Positions 1-6,147 of a DNA stretch of 18,497 bases are shown piece after piece. The position numbers and the translations under genes are program-made. The DNA comes from Candidatus Martarchaeota archaeon (GTDB lineage Archaea > Micrarchaeota > Micrarchaeia > Micrarchaeales > Micrarchaeaceae): positions 13,895 to 32,391 of the forward strand of contig JAMCZL010000001.1 of the NCBI GenBank assembly GCA_023485745.1, written 5' to 3'. Position 1 is the first letter of the stretch. Each line of letters begins with the position of its first letter. The notes under the pieces were generated by a model. It was not told the origin of the DNA. It did no database searches and was given only the letters and a program-made list of their open reading frames with translations.

Positions 1-182
1 TCGGCAATGCGGACTTCATGAAATACTTTCTTTTCGATTTTCACCAATCCTGCATTGGCCAGCGATTCGAGCGCGCTCGATACTGAGCTGGGTTCCGCAC
101 CGATCTCCTTGCTTATTTCGTCCGAATCAGAACTGCGTTTAGTTCTTAAATAGGCAAGTATTGAGGTTTCGATTTCTAGCAA
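1..182 (-). CDS. Winged-helix protein, 5' part only (possibly phenylalanyl-tRNA synthetase alpha subunit)
   Basis: About 60 N-terminal residues are visible before the gene leaves the window at base 1. They read as a helix-turn-helix or winged-helix fold: LEIETSILAYLR, then DEISKEIGAEPSSVSSALESL, then a wing-like GLVKIEKKVFHEVRIA. Archaeal PheS begins with a domain of this shape, including a closing alternating Lys/Glu strand, so PheS is the first guess; a MarR- or ArsR-like regulator fits almost as well. The start is a TTG at 182-180. It directly follows an in-frame TGA, no ATG occurs in the visible part, and GGTG (minus strand, 192-189) sits six bases before it, overlapping the stop codon of the upstream gene. 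The ten-base gap suggests co-transcription with the 192-962 gene. The fold is fairly clear; the identity is not. Confidence 0.5.
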   Translation of the reverse strand, partial: MLEIETSILAYLRTKRSSDSDEISKEIGAEPSSVSSALESLANAGLVKIEKKVFHEVRIA

Positions 183-191
183 TCAAAACAC

Positions 192-962
192 CTATCCTGC
201 CACCTTCAAATAGGTGTACATTATGAGGACCAGTATCACGGCTGCTATTATTATGTAGGTAAACACTCCAAGCGCACCGTAGATACCGCCAAAGAAGTTT
301 ATTACCTCGTCCTGTAGGCTTTCGTGCGTGTAGAATGTCAGGGTAAACTTTGAAAGCGGCTCGCCGTTGTTCCAGGAAATCCTTGTCACGTTGCTGTACC
401 CAGAAGCGAACCCCTTTGCAGGATAGTCTGGTATGGGGTATACCGAGCTTATTGTGCTGGTATTCGGCAATATTACTGTAAGAGACGTATTCTGCGGAAG
501 CACCTGTCCGCTTACTGCATGCTCAAAATTGAATACGTCTGGATTGAACGTGTACTTGAAAAGCCGTGGCCCGGTTTCGGTTACGCTGGTAACATTTTTC
601 ACATAATAATTCATCATAAGGTACGTGTGCGCTCCATTATAGTCTAGCACCAACGGCCCCGGAAGGAACTCGAATTTGTAAACTCCGGATTTTGGGTTTA
701 TTATGTGTTCTACAAGCTCAGGTCCAACAAGTGACTGCCACGTGCTTAGCGTCAGGTTCAGGGCCAGCCTATCCGTCCTATACTGGCTTATCGAAGAATT
801 GCTGATGCTAAGGTTTAATATTTCGACAACTTTGGCGCTTGTATTGGCGTTCAGGTACACTGTAGTATTTAGATATGTAACGGTATATGAGGCGTCTGAC
901 GTCTGTGCTAAGAGCGCTGCCAACATTAGGGCTAATACCACAGCAACAAGCGCCTGCCTCAT
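192..962 (-). CDS. Secreted, C-terminally membrane-anchored protein of unknown function
   Basis: This 256-residue protein was not recognised. It begins with a signal peptide (MRQ followed by a run of Ala/Leu/Val to about residue 24). A long extracytoplasmic region rich in Thr, Ser, Asn and Tyr follows, with many N-X-S/T sequons (NTT, NTS, NLS, NSS, NVT) consistent with archaeal N-glycosylation. A single C-terminal membrane helix lies at about residues 233-253 and is followed by only a few residues. The pattern of alternating hydrophobic residues suggests beta-rich folding outside the cell. It is the first gene of a minus-strand pair with the winged-helix gene at 182-1. TATA-like stretches lie upstream at 974-981 and 994-1005. 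A surface or envelope role is inferred from topology only. Confidence 0.7.
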   Translation of the reverse strand: MRQALVAVVLALMLAALLAQTSDASYTVTYLNTTVYLNANTSAKVVEILNLSISNSSISQYRTDRLALNLTLSTWQSLVGPELVEHIINPKSGVYKFEFLPGPLVLDYNGAHTYLMMNYYVKNVTSVTETGPRLFKYTFNPDVFNFEHAVSGQVLPQNTSLTVILPNTSTISSVYPIPDYPAKGFASGYSNVTRISWNNGEPLSKFTLTFYTHESLQDEVINFFGGIYGALGVFTYIIIAAVILVLIMYTYLKVAG

Positions 963-1080
963 TTTAAAGACCCTATATAATATCCAAATGCACTAATAAA
1001 TAATTTCTCTTTGGATGCCAGAGCTGCAAGCGCAGCAAGGCCCAAAATTAACCTGTCCGGACAAAAAATCGGTTATAGCA

Positions 1081-1098
1081 GAAAAACTTTTAAATTAA
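1081..1098 (+). promoter_or_regulatory. BRE/TATA-like promoter of the TRAM gene
   Basis: The segment holds a purine-rich AAAA stretch followed directly by CTTTTAAATTAA, which matches an archaeal BRE plus TATA layout. A start of transcription about 25 bases downstream would fall near 1118, leaving a leader of roughly 30-45 bases. The adjacent 963-1147 interval separates two divergent genes and shows no other structure. Confidence 0.5.
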
Positions 1099-1147
1099 TC
1101 TACTGCAATAAATACCAGTACGGAGTAATTAAAGGTCAATTCTACGT

Positions 1148-1471
1148 ATGGAGAGAGATTTGATGTCTGAAGAAGAAGCAGGAGAAGAAGATAGCGGCCA
1201 AAACGAGGAATTCGGCTCGCACAGGCATGAGGGAGGTCACGCACACGGAGAAAGGGGCGGCATGCACATAAAACCGTCGTATTTCCTGGAAAAACCCGTA
1301 AAGGTAGGAGACGAAGTTGAGGTCACCATAGAGGCTGTGGCTTCAAAGGGCGATGGAATAGCAAAGGTAAACGGCTTCGTAATTTTCATCAAAGGCGCCA
1401 AGCAGGGCGACAAGCTGAAGGTTAAGATAACCGAAGTAAAGGCAAGATATGCAGTAGGGGAGCCGGTATAG
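1148..1471 (+). CDS. TRAM-domain RNA-binding protein with acidic, His-rich N-terminal extension
   Basis: The last 60 or so residues (about 49-107) form a TRAM domain: VKVGDEVEVTIEAVASKGDG, then IAKVNGFVIFIKGAKQGDKL, then VKVKITEVKARYAVGEPV-like strands. Small archaeal proteins made of one TRAM domain bind RNA and have been described as RNA chaperones in methanogens. What differs here is the first 48 residues: an acidic segment (EEEAGEEDSGQNEE) followed by a His/Gly-rich one (SHRHEGGHAHGERGGMH), which might bind a metal. Two starts are possible. ATG at 1148 gives 107 residues. ATG at 1163 gives 102 and has GGAGAG at 1150-1155 as a ribosome binding site, so the shorter form may be the true one. 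The TRAM assignment is firm; the role is inferred from the family. Confidence 0.85.
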   Translation: MERDLMSEEEAGEEDSGQNEEFGSHRHEGGHAHGERGGMHIKPSYFLEKPVKVGDEVEVTIEAVASKGDGIAKVNGFVIFIKGAKQGDKLKVKITEVKARYAVGEPV

Positions 1472-1520
1472 CCGATGCCCTTCAGGCATAACCCAAATCA
1501 GCAATTTTTGGCGTATCGCT

Positions 1521-1530
1521 CATTTATTGC
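1521..1530 (+). promoter_or_regulatory. TATA-like element of valS
   Basis: CATTTATTGC lies about 36 bases before the ATG at 1562. Transcription starting about 25 bases downstream, near 1551, would leave a leader of roughly ten bases and would exclude the upstream in-frame TTG at 1535 as a start. Confidence 0.35.
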
Positions 1531-1561
1531 ATAATTGCCTTACATCAATATTTGTGGTCAT

Positions 1562-4003
1562 ATGTATGATTCTAGTCTAGAGCAGAAATGGAACGGCTAC
1601 TGGAGAGAGCACAACATGTTTCTATTCGAAGATGGGAATAGGTCAAAACCTCTGTATGTCATAGATACTCCACCTCCAAATACCAACGGCGATTTGCACA
1701 TGGGCCAGGCATTCTGGATATCCTACATAGACACTATAGCCAGGTACAAGCGCATGAAAGGGTTCAACGTTCTATACCCTCAGGGCTGGGATACCCAGGG
1801 GTTCCCGGTAGAGCTGCAGGTGGAGAAGCAATACGGCAAGATAACAAACCAGAAAGATTTTTATGACAGGTGCGTCGAATTTGCAAACAAAAACATCCAG
1901 AAAATGAAGGCGCAAATGATAGAGCTCGGCGCTTCATTCGACGAGAGGTACGAATACATTACCATGTCTCCCGAATACAGGAAAAAAATACAGCTTTCGC
2001 TGCTGCTGATGCACGATAAGAAAATGCTTTATCGCGCAAACCACCCAGTGGAATGGTGCCCGCACTGCAAGAGCTCAATATCTAGGGAGGAGGTCGAGGA
2101 AAAGGAGAACACAACCCACCTTAACCACGTAAAGTTCGAGCTGCGTGGAAAGGAAGAGGGAAAAAGCATTGTTATTGCCACAACGCGGCCCGAGCTGCTG
2201 CATGCGTGCGTTGCAGTGGCGGTAAATCCGTCCGACGAAAGATACTCGGGTTTGGTCGGCAAGACCGTAGCGGTGCCGATATTCGGAAGAGTGGTTCCGA
2301 TAATATCCGACGAGTCCATAGAAAAGGATTTCGGGACAGGAGCGGAGATGGTGTGCACTTTCGGTGACAAAAACGACGTGCTCATGTTCTACAAGCACAA
2401 ACTAGAATTCATAGACTCAATAGACGAGTCCGGCAGGCTCAAGAATGCCGGCAAGTTCGATTCCATGGCTATAACAGAGGCACGGGCCGCGATACTCGAC
2501 CATCTGGCCGAAGAAGGGAGCCTCATAAAGAAAGAAAACATAAAGAATGTTATAAAGATACACGACAAATGCTCTACCCCAATAGAGTTCATATCGTCAA
2601 TGCAGTGGTTCATAAAGACAAAGGAGTTTGCAGAGAAAATAAAGGAAACTGCAAAAGAGATAAAATGGATACCGGACTTCACAATACAGAGGCTCTTCGA
2701 CTGGTGCGATTACATAGAATGGGACTGGAACATATCAAGGAATAGGGTTTTCGGCACTCCAATACCTTTCTGGTACTGCTCTGACTGCGGGCACATTATC
2801 CCTGCAAGCAAGGACTCGCTTCCAATAGACCCAAAGGTTCAGCAACCTCCGGAATCAAAATGCCCGGCGTGCGGCTCCAGCAACATACTCGCAGAGGAAA
2901 AAACGTGCGACGTGTGGGTAGACTCTTCGATAACGCCTCTCATAATATCCGGATGGCCTGACAACAAAGACCTGATGAACCGCGCATTCCCTGCATCCAT
3001 AAGGATACAGGGCACAGACATAATACGCACCTGGGCGTTTTATACTATATTCCGCACTTCAATACTGGGAGGCGACAAGCCTTTTGAAGCTATAATAACG
3101 AGCGGCATGATACAGGGCACTGACGGCAGGGAAATGCACAAGAGCTTCGGAAACGGGGTAGATCCAAAGGACCTGATAGCCAAATATTCAATAGATTCTG
3201 TAAGGCTCTGGGCCGCGCTGAGCGGAAACATAGGCAAGGACAAGAGGTTCTCCTACGAAGACATAGAGTTCGCGAAAAGCTTCATAATAAAGCTGTACAA
3301 CTCATCGCTTTTCATAAAGAAAATACTTGCGGAAAACAAGCTTCCCGAAAAGGAGCCGCACGGCCACTTCGGGATATTCGATCTTTGGATACTGAACAGG
3401 CTCAACGATGTGGTTGCGCAGGTGGACAAGGCATATTCCGAATACGACCTTTACCAGGCTATGAACTCAGCCATAGCCTTCTACTGGCACGAGTTCTGCG
3501 ATTATTATATCGAGAACGTGAAATACAGGGTATATTCAGAAGACAAAAAGCTTGAAGGCAGCAAGGAAGCCGCAATATTCACGCTTTACCATGTGCTAAA
3601 TGTAATGCTCAGGGTACTGGCCCCGGTAATGCCACACGCTGCGGAAGAGGTAAACTCGATGTTCAGCGGAAACAGCATCTTCCTGAGCGAATTCCCGAAA
3701 TCGGAGCAGCTGCAGGAGCCTTCGGGATACGTAATAAACGGCCTTATATTCAAGAGCTCAACCATAGAGCTGGACTACTCCAATGCGGGAAAGCTGCTCA
3801 ACGACATAATAGCAGATGTCAGGAAGGCCAAATCTGCAGCAAAGCTTGCTCTGAACTACAAGGTAAAGCTAATTAATATAAATCTTCCCAAAGAATATTA
3901 TAGCGTTGTCTCTCTTGCGGAAAACGAGCTCAAAGAGATATGCAAGGCGGACAAGGTTTCGCTGCAGCAGAGCGAAAACTACGGCGTCTCGATATCAGAG
4001 TAG
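1562..4003 (+). CDS. valS: Valyl-tRNA synthetase (class I), archaeal type
   Basis: Charges tRNA-Val with valine in the cytoplasm. From the ATG at 1562 the protein has 813 residues, opening MYDSSLEQKWNGYW as ValRS proteins do; a TTG at 1535 would add nine residues. The order is: nucleotide-binding fold with DTPPPNTNGDLHMGQ (signature at 46-49), Zn motif CPHC (166-169), CP1 editing domain starting near TTRPELL (207) and carrying GTGAEMVCTFGDKNDV typical of archaeal ValRS, a second Zn ribbon (C406, C409, C434, C437), QGTDIIRTWAFYT, the KMSKS equivalent EMHKS (524-528), and a helical anticodon-binding domain with a short C-terminal tail. Both catalytic signatures are degenerate: HMGQ for HIGH and EMHKS for KMSKS. 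The domain set is otherwise complete, so the gene is probably functional. The editing-domain text favours ValRS over IleRS and LeuRS. Confidence 0.95.
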   Translation: MYDSSLEQKWNGYWREHNMFLFEDGNRSKPLYVIDTPPPNTNGDLHMGQAFWISYIDTIARYKRMKGFNVLYPQGWDTQGFPVELQVEKQYGKITNQKDFYDRCVEFANKNIQKMKAQMIELGASFDERYEYITMSPEYRKKIQLSLLLMHDKKMLYRANHPVEWCPHCKSSISREEVEEKENTTHLNHVKFELRGKEEGKSIVIATTRPELLHACVAVAVNPSDERYSGLVGKTVAVPIFGRVVPIISDESIEKDFGTGAEMVCTFGDKNDVLMFYKHKLEFIDSIDESGRLKNAGKFDSMAITEARAAILDHLAEEGSLIKKENIKNVIKIHDKCSTPIEFISSMQWFIKTKEFAEKIKETAKEIKWIPDFTIQRLFDWCDYIEWDWNISRNRVFGTPIPFWYCSDCGHIIPASKDSLPIDPKVQQPPESKCPACGSSNILAEEKTCDVWVDSSITPLIISGWPDNKDLMNRAFPASIRIQGTDIIRTWAFYTIFRTSILGGDKPFEAIITSGMIQGTDGREMHKSFGNGVDPKDLIAKYSIDSVRLWAALSGNIGKDKRFSYEDIEFAKSFIIKLYNSSLFIKKILAENKLPEKEPHGHFGIFDLWILNRLNDVVAQVDKAYSEYDLYQAMNSAIAFYWHEFCDYYIENVKYRVYSEDKKLEGSKEAAIFTLYHVLNVMLRVLAPVMPHAAEEVNSMFSGNSIFLSEFPKSEQLQEPSGYVINGLIFKSSTIELDYSNAGKLLNDIIADVRKAKSAAKLALNYKVKLININLPKEYYSVVSLAENELKEICKADKVSLQQSENYGVSISE

Positions 4004-4021
4004 CAATTTTGTCCAGATTTC

Positions 4022-4031
4022 AGATTTATCG
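4022..4031 (+). promoter_or_regulatory. TATA-like element before uS15
   Basis: AGATTTATCG lies about 27 bases before the uS15 ATG at 4054, so the mRNA would be leaderless or nearly so. The sequence is a weak match, and the gene could instead be read through from valS 50 bases upstream. Confidence 0.3.
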
Positions 4032-4053
4032 AATCTTAACGTAAGGTTTTTGA

Positions 4054-4521
4054 ATGGCACGAATGCATACTAAAAAACACGGCAAATCTAAGTCCAGAAA
4101 GCCAATGCTTACCGAGGGCTCTCACCAGGAGAATCTTGAACTGTCAAAGGAGCAGATCGAGAAGATAGTCATGGACTATGCAAAGCAGGGCTATTCGCCT
4201 GCACTTATAGGGGAAAAGCTCAAAAAGGAGTACAAGGTGCTATATCCAAGGCAGGAGCTCGGCAAGAAGCTTACGGAAGTGCTTGTGGAGAACAAGCTCT
4301 CCGGGCAGATCCCATACGACATGATGGACCTTATGAAAAAGGCGGTCAACCTAAACAAGCACATAGAGAAAAACAAGAAGGACGTGCACAACACAATCAG
4401 GCTAAAGCACATAGAATCCAAGATATGGAGGCTGACAAAGTACTACATAAGGAGGGGCGTGCTTCCGAGCAACTGGAGATACAACTACAAGGAGGCAGAG
4501 CTTTTGATAAAAGGGAGGTAG
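4054..4521 (+). CDS. rps15: 30S ribosomal protein uS15 (archaeal S15/S13e)
   Basis: Binds 16S rRNA in the small subunit. The 155 residues start with the archaeal/eukaryotic signature MARMHTKKHGKSKSRKP, continue with the extra N-terminal helical module (SKEQIEKIVMDYAKQGYSPALIGEKLK), and end in the S15 core: DLMKKAVNLNKHIEKNKKDV, HNTIRLKHIESKIWRLTKYY and LPSNWRYNYKEAELLIKGR. Length and domain order are normal for archaea. It is followed six bases later by eS1, whose ribosome binding site GGAGGT (4514-4519) lies inside the last codons of this gene, so the two are co-translated. Confidence 0.96.
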   Translation: MARMHTKKHGKSKSRKPMLTEGSHQENLELSKEQIEKIVMDYAKQGYSPALIGEKLKKEYKVLYPRQELGKKLTEVLVENKLSGQIPYDMMDLMKKAVNLNKHIEKNKKDVHNTIRLKHIESKIWRLTKYYIRRGVLPSNWRYNYKEAELLIKGR

Positions 4522-4527
4522 TGAATA

Positions 4528-5094
4528 ATGGCAGTTCAAAAATCAGACAAGTGGAAATTCAAGAAGTGGTACACCATACTGGCCCCGAAGATGTTCAATG
4601 AGATAGAAATAGGGGAAATGCCGGCAAACAGCGACAAGTCCGCCCTGGGAAGGAATATAAAGGTCGCCCTGTCGAACCTGACGAACAACCCTTCCAACTC
4701 GTCCACCAACGTGATACTAAAGGTCACCGACGTAAATGGAAATGTCGCACACACCAAAATAGTCGAAATATCGCAGCTCTATGCGTATATAAGGTCCCTG
4801 GTAAGGAGGTACAGAAGCGTAGCCTCTGCGGTCCAGCCAGTCAAGACAAAGGACGACGTTGAAATGGTCGCCAAGGTAATAATAATAACAAGGGGCCGCA
4901 CCGCCCACACAAAGCTCATAGGCCTCAGAAAGGAGCTTGAGGGATATCTAAAGTCTTATTTTTCGGAAAACGAACACAACGCCGCCATAATGGCAATAGT
5001 CGAGGGCAGGCTGCAGTCAGAGCTGGCAACAAAGCTCAACCACATAGCCCCCATAAACAAAATCGAAGTAAACAAGCTAGAGATAAAGTCTTAA
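4528..5094 (+). CDS. rps3ae: 30S ribosomal protein eS1 (S3Ae)
   Basis: Small-subunit protein shared by archaea and eukaryotes, located near the mRNA exit side. The 188 residues include WKFKKWYTILAPKMFNEIEIG near the N-terminus, IGRNIKVALSNLTNN-like strands, the Arg-rich loop YAYIRSLVRRYRS, and the typical MVAKVIIITRGRTAHTKL segment followed by a C-terminal helical part. It is slightly shorter than many archaeal homologues, with a reduced C-terminal tail. A near-ideal Shine-Dalgarno (GGAGGT, eight bases before ATG) lies in the end of the uS15 gene. Its stop is 22 bases from the convergent transporter gene. Confidence 0.94.
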   Translation: MAVQKSDKWKFKKWYTILAPKMFNEIEIGEMPANSDKSALGRNIKVALSNLTNNPSNSSTNVILKVTDVNGNVAHTKIVEISQLYAYIRSLVRRYRSVASAVQPVKTKDDVEMVAKVIIITRGRTAHTKLIGLRKELEGYLKSYFSENEHNAAIMAIVEGRLQSELATKLNHIAPINKIEVNKLEIKS

Positions 5095-5116
5095 CCTTGC
5101 CGGCCGTTCGCTTCGC

Positions 5117-5440
5117 TTATGTTAGCCCTACCAGTATAACCCCAAGGGTTATGGCTATTGTTCCTATCCATCTTATTATAGGCACCGGTTCGCCTATGAC
5201 CGTGGCGGCAAGCACAACTGCAAATATGTAGCTTAGCCCGCCCATGCCATATATCCAGCTTAGATTCGTCCTGCTAAGCAGGTAGAAGTAAAGCACTGTA
5301 GACACGAAATAAGCCGCCAGGCCCACGGCAAGAAATAAAGGCAGCCTGCTAAGAAGCGAATACTTGAGGAACAGCTGCCCGAAGGCTCCCAAGAGCGTAG
5401 AAATGAGGAGCACAGTTATAACCCTAAGATTGCCCTCCAA
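5117..5440 (-). CDS. Four-helix EamA/SMR-like small membrane transporter subunit (second of a pair)
   Basis: A protein of 107 residues with four hydrophobic segments, at about residues 6-26, 33-53, 63-82 and 86-106. FGQLFLKYSLL near the start and GEPVPIIRWIGTIAITLGVILVGL at the end match the half-length unit of the drug/metabolite transporter superfamily (EamA or small multidrug resistance type). The start is TTG at 5440, chosen because GGTG (minus strand, 5449-5446) precedes it by five bases and overlaps the stop codon of the upstream partner. Members of this size act as dimers; two different ones in tandem suggest an obligate heterodimer. The substrate (lipid carrier sugar, polyamine, drug or other) cannot be read from the sequence. 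Confidence 0.8.
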   Translation of the reverse strand: MEGNLRVITVLLISTLLGAFGQLFLKYSLLSRLPLFLAVGLAAYFVSTVLYFYLLSRTNLSWIYGMGGLSYIFAVVLAATVIGEPVPIIRWIGTIAITLGVILVGLT

Positions 5441-5448
5441 AACATCAC

Positions 5449-5808
5449 CTAATAAGACAGCGCTATCAAGACTATGCCGAATACTACTACGATTACCCCA
5501 AGCAGCCTCCCGGAAGACACATGCTCCTTCAGTACAACCCCCGAGAGCGCAAGCACGAATATGAAACTGCTGGCAAACAGCGGGTAGACGACAGAAAGCG
5601 GCGCCTCTGAAAGCACATAAAGGTATACCACCAGCCCCAGAACGTATCCTGCGGTTCCTATCCAGATCTTTTTGCTCCTCAGTGCAAGCCTGAACACGCC
5701 ACTGATGCTGAGCGGCTTCTTTCCGACGGCCTCTTTGAACGCTATCTGCGAGACTGAAACTATCGCTGCAGCAACAAGTGTTAAAAATATTATTATGTAT
5801 ATAGACAT
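5449..5808 (-). CDS. Four-helix EamA/SMR-like small membrane transporter subunit (first of a pair)
   Basis: Starting at ATG 5808 (MSIYIIIFLTLVAAAIVSVS) the protein has 119 residues and four membrane helices. The open frame extends farther upstream but would then run into the divergent gene at 5829. SQIAFKEAVGKKP after helix 1 and the C-terminal VLKEHVSSGRLLGVIVVVFG are typical of the EamA half-unit, where a Glu near the start of the last helix follows a positively charged loop. It is followed eight bases later by a second half-unit gene, so the two probably form a heterodimeric transporter. Only 20 bases separate it from the divergent plus-strand gene, so its promoter must lie inside that gene's 5' end or the mRNA is leaderless. 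Confidence 0.8.
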   Translation of the reverse strand: MSIYIIIFLTLVAAAIVSVSQIAFKEAVGKKPLSISGVFRLALRSKKIWIGTAGYVLGLVVYLYVLSEAPLSVVYPLFASSFIFVLALSGVVLKEHVSSGRLLGVIVVVFGIVLIALSY

Positions 5809-5828
5809 CAATTCACTAGTGTATTGGA

Positions 5829-6137
5829 ATGGCACCAATAAAGACAAGCATACTGCTTTCTCTGGCAACTATAATACTAGCTATTTTATCTATATCCGTA
5901 TATATATTTTATGGAGGCAGTGCAGTATTCTACGCAGCTGCGATCCTTACAATAATATCCGGCCTAGCCAATGCATGGTCAATATCCAGAGAGGAGTCCG
6001 GGGTCCCTGCAGCCGCGCCAGCCCCGCAGCCAACGCGAATCGCATCCGCAAAGCATACAAGGCAGAAGCCAGCGCGCAGGACATCTGTCGGAGCAAAATC
6101 CAAGGCCAGAACACATCGCAGGACTTCAAAAGCCTGA
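5829..6137 (+). CDS. Small two-helix membrane protein with a basic, histone-like tail
   Basis: Not a recognised family. The 102 residues have two membrane helices (about 6-28 and 31-49, with YGGSA between), then a Pro/Ala linker (GVPAAAPAPQPTR) and a tail rich in Lys, Arg, Ala, Ser and Thr (KHTRQKPARRTSVGAKSKA, then RTHRRTSKA). By the positive-inside rule the tail faces the cytoplasm, where it could bind nucleic acid or ribosomes. The gene is coupled to topA: its stop TGA (6135-6137) overlaps GAGGAG (6136-6141), which serves as the topA ribosome binding site. A TATA-like stretch (ATTATGTATATAG, about 5791-5803) lies upstream, so the transcript would have almost no leader. The role is unknown. 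Confidence 0.65.
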   Translation: MAPIKTSILLSLATIILAILSISVYIFYGGSAVFYAAAILTIISGLANAWSISREESGVPAAAPAPQPTRIASAKHTRQKPARRTSVGAKSKARTHRRTSKA

Positions 6138-6147
6138 GGAGTATTAA

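Noticed and set aside
1475..1489. ATGCC-CTTCA-GGCAT stem between the TRAM gene and valS
   Set aside because: A five-base stem is expected often by chance, and nothing around it supports a terminator or RNA element.
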